Shown in pieces: positions 46,830 to 52,773 of a DNA stretch of 64,000 nucleotides. The position numbers and the translations under genes were made by a program. The notes below the pieces were generated by a model that ran no database searches, had not been told where the DNA came from, and saw only the letters and a program-made list of their open reading frames with translations. Positions within the stretch are counted from its first letter, which is position 1. Every line of letters begins with the position of its first letter. The DNA is from Gammaproteobacteria bacterium (GTDB lineage Bacteria > Pseudomonadota > Gammaproteobacteria > Steroidobacterales > Steroidobacteraceae): positions 124,001-188,000 of the forward strand of contig DAHUYP010000015.1 of the NCBI GenBank assembly GCA_027315105.1, in the 5' to 3' direction.

Positions 46830-47096
46830 ATGTCTACGATTACCGTTACACCCTTCGTCGTTCCCGCGCAGGACCCGAAGTACCCGCTATACCAGCAGAT
46901 CGTCACGCTGAAGGCCGCGATCACGGCGAACGTGAATCCGGCGCACGTTCAACAGTTCCGCCAGCAGCTCCCCGGGCTGCAGCGCCAGCTGGTCGAGGCC
47001 GCGATGGCGGACGGCAGCCTGCCCGCCGGTGCGATCCTCGCGAACATCGGATACGGCGCCACCAGCGCGGGCGGCGACGGTAACAGCGCGTACTGA
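46830..47096 (+). CDS. Small hypothetical protein
   Basis: 88 residues. ATG immediately follows the previous TAG; AAAGGAA lies 9 bases upstream. It reads S-T-I-T-V-T-P-F-V-V-P-A-Q-D-P, then a helix with many Gln, and a Gly-rich C-terminus. It ends a transcription segment, since a terminator follows 8 bases later. Confidence 0.55.
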   Translation: MSTITVTPFVVPAQDPKYPLYQQIVTLKAAITANVNPAHVQQFRQQLPGLQRQLVEAAMADGSLPAGAILANIGYGATSAGGDGNSAY

Positions 47097-47104
47097 GCAA
47101 GGAT

Positions 47105-47137
47105 TCCGCGCCTTCTCAAACCTCGGCGCGGATTTTT
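47105..47137 (+). terminator. Intrinsic terminator
   Basis: TCCGCGCC (47105-47112) pairs with GGCGCGGA (47125-47132), followed by TTTTT. The loop includes TCAAAC. Confidence 0.75.
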
Positions 47138-47174
47138 GGGGCCGGCCGTTGCTTCAACGGTTCTAGGCAGCGAT

Positions 47175-47196
47175 CGGCCCCGCTTTTCAAACGTAT
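47175..47196 (+). repeat. 22-bp intergenic repeat, copy 1
   Basis: Differs at one base from 47829-47850. Both copies begin CGGCCCCGCTTTTCAAAC, lie directly before a ribosome site, and start about 35 bases before an ATG. They may be a shared promoter/leader element or duplicated spacer. Confidence 0.65.
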
Positions 47197-47208
47197 AAGG
47201 TGAGACAC

Positions 47209-47505
47209 ATGAATTGGATAAATCTATCAAGTGATGTGCTGATGGAAGGCGTCAATGCCTTGGCGGCGTCTGAAGCTCTTTCGGCGGCGTTGCTTTGCAA
47301 TAACCCGGAGAAAATAGAGCGCGCGCGGCGTCAGGCTGAGCATGCAAGTAACGTCCTCGGCACCAGCATGCTGGTATTTTTCATGCAGAACGCGGACAGG
47401 CAGTACGAGTTCTTTATTGAACGCCAGGCGGAACGCGCAGCTGAGGCTGCAAAGGCCGCCGCTCCGAAGAAGGCGCGCGGCCGTAAGGCTCGGAAGGCGG
47501 CCTGA
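47209..47505 (+). CDS. Hypothetical protein with basic Ala-rich tail
   Basis: 98 residues from ATG 47209 (AAGG about 8 bases upstream; GTG 47200 also in frame). Helical, with a C-terminal Lys/Arg/Ala tail (A-A-P-K-K-A-R-G-R-K-A-R-K-A-A) that looks suited to binding nucleic acid. Its TGA overlaps the next ATG (TGATG). Confidence 0.55.
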   Translation: MNWINLSSDVLMEGVNALAASEALSAALLCNNPEKIERARRQAEHASNVLGTSMLVFFMQNADRQYEFFIERQAERAAEAAKAAAPKKARGRKARKAA

Positions 47506-47822
47506 TGAACCCTGAAGTTCAGCGAATCCGCAGCGACTTGAGGATGGCGAAGCAGCGCCTCGAGGAAATGCGAGACGGTACACGGCTACAGCCAACTGTT
47601 GAGACCGGAGGTCAAGCCGGCGCCCCGCTCGCTTGGGAAGCCGCGCGCTCGACCGATCTGCCCATGAACAACGGGCCGTTGCGCTGGATGAATCAGCTCA
47701 AGATTCGGGAAGCGGATGTAGCGCGGCTCGAAGCGGAGTACTGCCAGGCAATGCTGCCGGTGTGGACACCGGCCGCTGTGATTGCCGCGATGGAAGGCGC
47801 CCGGCCATGCGCGAAGAAGTAG
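47505..47822 (+). CDS. Hypothetical helical protein
   Basis: 105 residues. An N-terminal helix R-I-R-S-D-L-R-M-A-K-Q-R-L-E-E-M-R and a second near the C-terminus (V-A-R-L-E-A-E-Y). Coupled to the gene before by TGATG. No family recognised. Confidence 0.5.
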   Translation: MNPEVQRIRSDLRMAKQRLEEMRDGTRLQPTVETGGQAGAPLAWEAARSTDLPMNNGPLRWMNQLKIREADVARLEAEYCQAMLPVWTPAAVIAAMEGARPCAKK

Positions 47823-47828
47823 CGGAGG

Positions 47829-47850
47829 CGGCCCCGCTTTTCAAACATAT
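47829..47850 (+). repeat. 22-bp intergenic repeat, copy 2
   Basis: Second copy of the 47175 repeat with one mismatch. It is followed at once by GGAG and the 47864 ATG. Confidence 0.65.
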
Positions 47851-47863
47851 GGAGACATTAACC

Positions 47864-48214
47864 ATGTCAGTTCAATCAGGGCCTATGGGATACGACCCCT
47901 CGCTAACCATTGGCGAGCAGCTAGACGAGCTTCGTAAGAAGCTGGACTTCTATCTTGACAACGGACGCGACGGCACTTCGGTTGTCGAGGCCGTGCGTCA
48001 GCAGATCAAGCACCACGAAGCCGCCGCGCAGCGGCACGACGGCGCCAGGCGACAGCAACACCTCGAGAGCATCAGATACCTGCGCGAGATGTACGACATT
48101 CCCGAGCCGGTCATCGTGAAAGCGATCCCGCCGACCGAGCTCGAACGATTGCGCGCGCGGTTCGATCCACACGTCGCAAGCAAACCCAATTGGACCACAG
48201 AGGAATTGAGATGA
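47864..48214 (+). CDS. Hypothetical helical protein
   Basis: 116 residues from ATG 47864, chosen because GGAG lies 9 bases upstream; an earlier in-frame ATG at 47849 overlaps the repeat. Helical, charged (L-R-K-K-L-D-F-Y-L-D-N-G-R-D-G). Overlaps the next gene by four bases. Confidence 0.5.
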   Translation: MSVQSGPMGYDPSLTIGEQLDELRKKLDFYLDNGRDGTSVVEAVRQQIKHHEAAAQRHDGARRQQHLESIRYLREMYDIPEPVIVKAIPPTELERLRARFDPHVASKPNWTTEELR

Positions 48215-48648
48215 GTACACACATAGCCGACAAGCCGCTGGTTGTCGATTTGAAAGCATCCTTGGTGCAGCAGGCGCTTGCTCAGGAACTGCACAACCGA
48301 CGCGCGGAGCTGCATTCCGCAATCGGCGACCTCGAACGAGTTAAGCGCCACGCGGGCCGCGGTAGCGCGCAGGCTGCCTATGACGGGTATCTTCGAGTCT
48401 GGGCTCGTATCGAGCGGATCGCGCGTGCCATCTATGAGCTGATCGGCGAGGAGTCGGTAGTGCCGGCGTTCGATCCGCCGCTGCCGCCGCACATGCAAAC
48501 GAAAACGCAGCGCCTCGGTAAGCCCGATCCGTTCGCGATTCCTGAATCGACGATGCCGGCGAAGAAGATCCCGAAGGATATCCCGGTCGGGTCGGCGCGC
48601 TGGTATCGCATCCAGGGCCAGCCCGCGCCGGAAGGTTGCCCCGAATGA
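48211..48648 (+). CDS. Hypothetical protein
   Basis: 145 residues: a helical first half (L-V-Q-Q-A-L-A-Q-E-L-H-N-R-R-A-E-L) and a Pro-rich second half (P-P-L-P-P-H-M-Q). ATGA overlaps on both sides. No family recognised. Confidence 0.5.
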   Translation: MSTHIADKPLVVDLKASLVQQALAQELHNRRAELHSAIGDLERVKRHAGRGSAQAAYDGYLRVWARIERIARAIYELIGEESVVPAFDPPLPPHMQTKTQRLGKPDPFAIPESTMPAKKIPKDIPVGSARWYRIQGQPAPEGCPE

Positions 48649-49022
48649 GCAACTACGACGACACAAGCGAGGCGCGCCGCCGCTTCTACGCGCTCGCCAA
48701 TCTCGAGCAGGCGAAGCTCGGCTTGCCGCCGATTGCCGAGCCGCCGCCCGAGCTGCCGCCTGCAATGCAGAAGTTCGTGCATATGAAACGCGCCGGGGAG
48801 ACGCAAGCCTTTATCGCGATGAACGCGCAGCGCGTGAGCCAGGGCTTGCCGCCGCTCGGCGCCAACGGGCTGCCGATCATGCCCAAGGCGCAGGAGCAGC
48901 CCGCAGCGCCCGCGGGAGTCGATCCGGCGACAGAAGCATTTTTCAACGGCACGACGGATTTTGAAGGCAGACCGAACCCGGAGTTCGCCAACGTTCACGT
49001 TCGAAGGTACCGCACATCATGA
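48645..49022 (+). CDS. Hypothetical Pro-rich protein
   Basis: 125 residues. Internal near-repeats L-G-L-P-P-I and Q-G-L-P-P-L, each after an A/Q-rich helix, suggest a duplicated 50-residue unit. ATGA overlaps on both sides. Function unknown. Confidence 0.5.
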   Translation: MSNYDDTSEARRRFYALANLEQAKLGLPPIAEPPPELPPAMQKFVHMKRAGETQAFIAMNAQRVSQGLPPLGANGLPIMPKAQEQPAAPAGVDPATEAFFNGTTDFEGRPNPEFANVHVRRYRTS

Positions 49023-49855
49023 GCCAGACAGCAGTAGTCGAGCGCACGATCGCGCCCGGCATCAGCATCAATTCCTCGATGACCGGCGCGCAGATCCTCA
49101 ATGCGCACTTGCAGGCGGCCGGTGAGAAGCCGCTCGCGGTTGCGAATGTCAGCTTCGCCGGTCCGCAGGGGCATCCGCATACGGTCATACCGGATGCGCA
49201 AGCCGGTGCGACCGGCGCCAAGGCCGCGCCGTCATCGAAGCCGATCGAGGCAGCGAAGCCCAACGCTAACGCGGTCGCAAATTTCGATGCCGAGATGCGC
49301 GCCGCCGGTAAGCAGCTGCCGCTCGAGCGGCCGGATCTAGCCGGGGGCGGCATCGATCAGGAAGGCATCGACGCGCTGACCGAGCAGTACCGAGCGCTCG
49401 CGGGACCGCTGCAGGGCAAAAGTGACGCAGCCTCGATGGCGACCGCCGCGCGGTTCAAGACTGCCTATGAAGCCGACGTTCGGCGCATTCTGGACGGGCA
49501 GCAGCTGACGGCGAAACAGATCGCGACGCTGAAAGGCAATTTAGGCCGCGCCGATACGCTTGTGCCGAAAACCAAAGAAGCCGCACCGGCGGCGGCGCCC
49601 AAAAGCGCCCCCACTGTCGAGCAATGGGAGACAGCCCACAAGGCGGTGGCCAACGCGGAGGGCATCGCGCGCGTTGAGAGCTTCAACACTGAGGCGCTGA
49701 GCGGGTACACCCTCCCGAAGTACGCCGACGATTGGGGCTACCCGATTGAGATCATCGGGCAGCTCGCAGCCGCTCGAGCTGCGGGGGTTACGCAGCAGCA
49801 GATCAATCAGTTCATCCGGACCCAGGCGGTTGCCGACGGTTGGATCGCGGCATGA
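49019..49855 (+). CDS. Hypothetical Ala-rich protein, largest of the cluster
   Basis: 278 residues, with no signal peptide or membrane helix. An N-terminal ~55-residue segment, a low-complexity Ala/Pro/Lys linker (A-G-A-T-G-A-K-A-A-P-S-S-K-P), a helical middle, a second Ala/Pro linker near 195 and a final folded segment. The layout would suit a scaffold or virion protein, but no homology supports that. ATGA overlaps on both sides. Confidence 0.55.
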   Translation: MSQTAVVERTIAPGISINSSMTGAQILNAHLQAAGEKPLAVANVSFAGPQGHPHTVIPDAQAGATGAKAAPSSKPIEAAKPNANAVANFDAEMRAAGKQLPLERPDLAGGGIDQEGIDALTEQYRALAGPLQGKSDAASMATAARFKTAYEADVRRILDGQQLTAKQIATLKGNLGRADTLVPKTKEAAPAAAPKSAPTVEQWETAHKAVANAEGIARVESFNTEALSGYTLPKYADDWGYPIEIIGQLAAARAAGVTQQQINQFIRTQAVADGWIAA

Positions 49856-50103
49856 GCACCCTTACCCTGACACGACGGGAAGCGAAACCCGCGCCGCTCA
49901 TTGCGGGCTGTTGCGTTCAGGTTTGCGGGAGCATCGATGCAGCGCTCCGAGAGCTAAAACGAGTCTGCCAGCGCAACGGCCGCCGGCCGGGGGCCCGCGC
50001 CATCCCCGGCCAGCACTATCCAGAAACTCGAGGCCAAGAGGCGCGCCGCAAACTTGGCGAGGCCATTAGACGTTACAAGAGGAGGCCGCACTTTGATCCC
50101 TGA
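49852..50103 (+). CDS. Ribosomal protein bS21-like protein
   Basis: 83 residues. The region I-D-A-A-L-R-E-L-K-R-V-C-Q-R-N-G followed after a short gap by Y-P-E-T-R and A-R-R-K-L-G-E-A-I-R-R-Y-K-R-R parallels the bS21 pattern (D-x-A-L-R-R-F-K-R, then Y-E-K-P and a run of basic residues). It has an extra N-terminal segment with two cysteine pairs. Phage-encoded bS21 homologues are known and are thought to replace the host protein on ribosomes. The assignment rests on motif spacing only. Confidence 0.45.
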   Translation: MSTLTLTRREAKPAPLIAGCCVQVCGSIDAALRELKRVCQRNGRRPGARAIPGQHYPETRGQEARRKLGEAIRRYKRRPHFDP

Positions 50104-50299
50104 ACGCGCAGGCCACTACGGCGTTGTACTCGGCAGGATGCAGCGCGTGCACCCGCTGCGAAGCACGGCGGTTCAACCGGAGCACGATAGGCTCGGCCGA
50201 CGCGCCCCGAACATGAGAAGTCCGATGCATCACGCAGTGCGCGCGATCCAGCGCGTGATTCAGGAGGAAGCGGCCTCCCAAGTTTTCCGGATCAGATGA
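50093..50299 (+). CDS. Possible small basic protein
   Basis: 68 residues from a TTG start; the reason to believe it is a near-perfect AGAGGAGG site ending 7 bases upstream. Overlaps the end of the bS21-like gene by 11 bases. Basic, His/Arg-rich, ending in a helix (A-V-R-A-I-Q-R-V-I-Q-E-E-A). Confidence 0.4.
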   Translation: MIPERAGHYGVVLGRMQRVHPLRSTAVQPEHDRLGRRAPNMRSPMHHAVRAIQRVIQEEAASQVFRIR

Positions 50300-50333
50300 G
50301 CCGCCGGCCCCGAAGGCACCGCAAAGAGTGCCG

Positions 50334-50576
50334 TCATTCCTTCATCTTGAGGAGCGCCCCCGGCTCGATTCCTAGCGCCGCGCAGACCTTGCGCAATGTG
50401 ATGTAGTCAGGCCGGGAGACCTTGCCGTGCTCCCATTTGGACAGCACCTGCTTGCTGCAGCCTGCCTCCCGGGCGAGCTTGTCCAGACTCACCTTGCCGC
50501 GCGGCCCGTGCTCACGGGCATGCTTCAACCGCCGGCCGAAATCCTCCGCTTCTTTGCCCGAAAGCACATTGACCAT
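50334..50576 (-). CDS. XRE-family transcriptional regulator
   Basis: 80 residues with one Cro/CI-type helix-turn-helix: S-L-D-K-L-A-R-E-A-G-C-S-K-Q-V-L-S-K-W-E (about 30-49), then a short closing helix. No peptidase or dimer domain. It faces against the main gene row and shares a 200-base divergent region with the lipoprotein gene, the usual layout for an element repressor. Confidence 0.88.
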   Translation of the reverse strand: MVNVLSGKEAEDFGRRLKHAREHGPRGKVSLDKLAREAGCSKQVLSKWEHGKVSRPDYITLRKVCAALGIEPGALLKMKE

Positions 50577-50726
50577 AGGCCGCTACACTAGCGCGGGCGG
50601 CCGTCCACGTTCATTGACACTACAGGGCGCCTTCGTCTACCATTCGCATGTCCACGTTCGTGTACAGGGAGAACGTCCAAGCTAACGGTTTCCTCGCGTC
50701 GCCCCTCCCTGGCGATGCGCTTCGCG

Positions 50727-50757
50727 CCCGGCGCGGACTTCAAACGCGCCGGGATTT
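50727..50757 (+). terminator. Intrinsic terminator before the lipoprotein gene
   Basis: CCCGGCGCG (50727-50735) and CGCGCCGGG (50745-50753) form a perfect 9-bp stem with loop GACTTCAAA, followed by ATTTT. It ends only ~20 bases before the next start, so it either insulates or attenuates that gene. Confidence 0.7.
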
Positions 50758-50778
50758 TCCCGGACGGAGGAAGGAACC

Positions 50779-52200
50779 ATGGGCGCCATTCCCGAAGCCA
50801 CCGATGAACGCACCGCGGGCTATACCGTTGACGAAAGCCCGGGCGAGCATGTGACGTTGCGCGGGCGCCGCGTGCTCTCTGAGCCGGCGCGGTTCGAGAA
50901 CGAGGACGCGCTGGCCGCGGCCCGCGGGGCGGTCGCCGGGCTCCTCCTGAGCGCGGCCATGTGGGGCGTTGCCCTTGTCGTGGTGGTGCTCCTGGCCGGC
51001 TGTGGCGGCGGTTCGTCGGGCGCCTCGGCGCTGAGTTCCGCGCCGGTCGGCTCCTCGAGCAGCAGTTCCTCAAGCTCGAGCGGCGGCTCATCGTCATCCT
51101 CGGGCAGCTCCTCGAGCAGCAGCGGCGCAGCCGCCCCGCTCCCGGCATGCCCGGTCGGGACGACGATCCTGTACGCCGCGGTCTGCAGCTGCCCCTCCCA
51201 AAACGTCAACGGCAGCACCTGCATCGTGCCGCCGCCGCCGGCACCTCCGAGCTGCCCGCCGCCGCAGGTGCTGCAGGGCGGGGTGTGCATTACGCCCCCG
51301 GTCCCGACGATGAGCTTGTCGGCCGCTCCGATGGCCGTAGCGCCGGGCGGCGCCGCCGTGCTCGCCTGGACGTCGGCCAACACGACAGGCTGCGTCGGCG
51401 CCTCGGGCTGGCCCTCAAGCTCGCAGCTGGCCGCTAGCGGCTCCGTCAACACCGGGCCACTGCTGGCGACGACAAGCTACACGCTGGTCTGCAGCGGCGC
51501 AGGGGGCACCGCCTCGGCGTCCGTCACTGTCTCCGTATCAGGCGGCTCCTCGAGCAGCGGCGGCAGCTCATCCTCCGGCGGGCCGCCCCCGACCTGCACC
51601 CCTCCGGACGTTCTGATCGGCCAGTCGTGCCAGATGCCCCCGACCGTCTCCCTAACCCTCGCCATCAGCCCGACTCAGGTTAGCGACTCGAGCGCCGGCT
51701 GCCCGGACCCGGCCGGCAATCCGTGTGATGCTGTGGTCGCCATTACGACGACGTCAAGCCTGTCGAACGATACCGTCAGCTGTTACTACCTGGGCGCGTG
51801 GGTCAACAGCGCCTTGGGGCTCTCCGTCGGTCCGTTCTCCCAGCTGGAGGACGGACCGCAGGTTATCGCGATCAGCTGCAGCGACCCTTACGGCGGGACG
51901 GCCAGCGCCTCGATAACGCTGCTGGTAGTACCGCCGGCCGCTGCGCCCGCCTCAACGTTTACCGGCGCCTTGAACGGGAACGTCTTGACGGTAACGTGGT
52001 GGACCCCCGACAGCGGGCCGGGCTGTTATGCCGAGCTGTTCAACACGAACGGGGCAGAGACGACATTGGCACCGGGCGGCGGCACGGCCGGCAGCGCTAC
52101 GTCCGGGTTCCTGTCGAGCACCTACGATCCATGGACAGCGATTCTGTATTGTGGGGGCGCGCCCGATGCGGCCGTGCCGACGATCACGGTCAACCCATGA
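50779..52200 (+). CDS. Ser-rich surface lipoprotein or membrane-anchored protein
   Basis: 473 residues. The strong site GGAGGAAGG fixes ATG 50779. A polar 48-residue N-terminus precedes a membrane helix (about 51-73) that ends in a lipobox, L-L-A-G-C (C75), unusually far in for a signal peptide. Poly-Ser/Gly linkers (~90-115 and ~255-270) separate Cys-containing domains with Ig-like beta patterns (P-T-V-S-L-T-L-A-I-S-P, T-V-S-C-Y-Y-L-G). No catalytic motif. As element cargo it may alter the cell surface, for example superinfection exclusion; that is speculation. Confidence 0.65.
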   Translation: MGAIPEATDERTAGYTVDESPGEHVTLRGRRVLSEPARFENEDALAAARGAVAGLLLSAAMWGVALVVVVLLAGCGGGSSGASALSSAPVGSSSSSSSSSSGGSSSSSGSSSSSSGAAAPLPACPVGTTILYAAVCSCPSQNVNGSTCIVPPPPAPPSCPPPQVLQGGVCITPPVPTMSLSAAPMAVAPGGAAVLAWTSANTTGCVGASGWPSSSQLAASGSVNTGPLLATTSYTLVCSGAGGTASASVTVSVSGGSSSSGGSSSSGGPPPTCTPPDVLIGQSCQMPPTVSLTLAISPTQVSDSSAGCPDPAGNPCDAVVAITTTSSLSNDTVSCYYLGAWVNSALGLSVGPFSQLEDGPQVIAISCSDPYGGTASASITLLVVPPAAAPASTFTGALNGNVLTVTWWTPDSGPGCYAELFNTNGAETTLAPGGGTAGSATSGFLSSTYDPWTAILYCGGAPDAAVPTITVNP

Positions 52201-52258
52201 ATAGCGCAGATGCGCCGCCGCTTGCTTTAGGGTAGACTCTGGCCGGCATAGGAGCAAT

Positions 52259-52311
52259 AGACCGTGCGGGCCTTGTTTGCGAGACAAGAGTTTGCCGGTC
52301 TTTTTCTTTTT
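52259..52311 (+). terminator. Intrinsic terminator after the lipoprotein gene
   Basis: AGACCG (52259-52264) pairs with CGGTCT (52296-52301), with an inner stem CTTGT/ACAAG, then TTTTTCTTTTT. The following CCCCC-ACG-GGGGG could also mask the ribosome site of the 52341 ORF. Confidence 0.7.
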
Positions 52312-52340
52312 AGGGCCCCCACGGGGGAAGGGAACACCGT

Positions 52341-52457
52341 ATGAAGAAACGAAGCTCAATTGCAACGGCGCTGGTGCCGTATCGCACGAAGCACCGAGCG
52401 AACGGCGATGTACGCAAAGCCGCGCAACATGAACTGGCTGCCGAAATTGAAGGCTAA
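52341..52457 (+). CDS. Possible 38-residue basic protein
   Basis: From ATG 52341 with GGAAGGGAA about 7 bases upstream, basic N-terminus M-K-K-R-S-S, ending at TAA 52455-52457, five bases before the next start. Tight spacing supports it; there is no homology. Confidence 0.4.
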   Translation: MKKRSSIATALVPYRTKHRANGDVRKAAQHELAAEIEG

Positions 52458-52461
52458 CGAC

Positions 52462-52773
52462 GTGGAAACCGACGAAATCGCAAAGCTCGCGCAGCAAGCG
52501 CTTGTGGGTCAGATCGAGCGGGCGCGCGATCTGATCGACGCGCTGCTGCAGCATCACGCCGAGCTGCAGGGCAGCGAGTACCTTGATGAACTGTCCGAGG
52601 CAATCGAGGAACTGCGCGACTCGCTGGCCGCCCTCGAGCGGGCCGACGACGCGGCCGACGATGCCGGCGGCGGCCGGGAGCCTTGCGCGGTCCCCAAGAT
52701 CGAGATCGAGATCCAGCAAGACGACGGCACCGTGGTAACACACCGATTCGGCGCCTCGAGGGAAACCAAATGA
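52462..52773 (+). CDS. Hypothetical acidic helical protein, recombinase partner gene
   Basis: 103 residues from GTG 52462 (GAAGG upstream); in-frame ATGs at 52408 and 52429 are alternatives. Strongly helical and acidic (E-L-S-E-A-I-E-E-L-R-D-S-L-A-A-L-E), ending in a short beta segment. ATGA overlap with the serine recombinase suggests a linked job, possibly as a directionality factor; not shown. Confidence 0.5.
   Translation: METDEIAKLAQQALVGQIERARDLIDALLQHHAELQGSEYLDELSEAIEELRDSLAALERADDAADDAGGGREPCAVPKIEIEIQQDDGTVVTHRFGASRETK

Noticed and set aside
50779-52200. Serine-repeat gene as a polysaccharide-degrading enzyme
   Set aside because: Poly-Ser linkers are common in such enzymes, but no catalytic or carbohydrate-binding domain can be seen.
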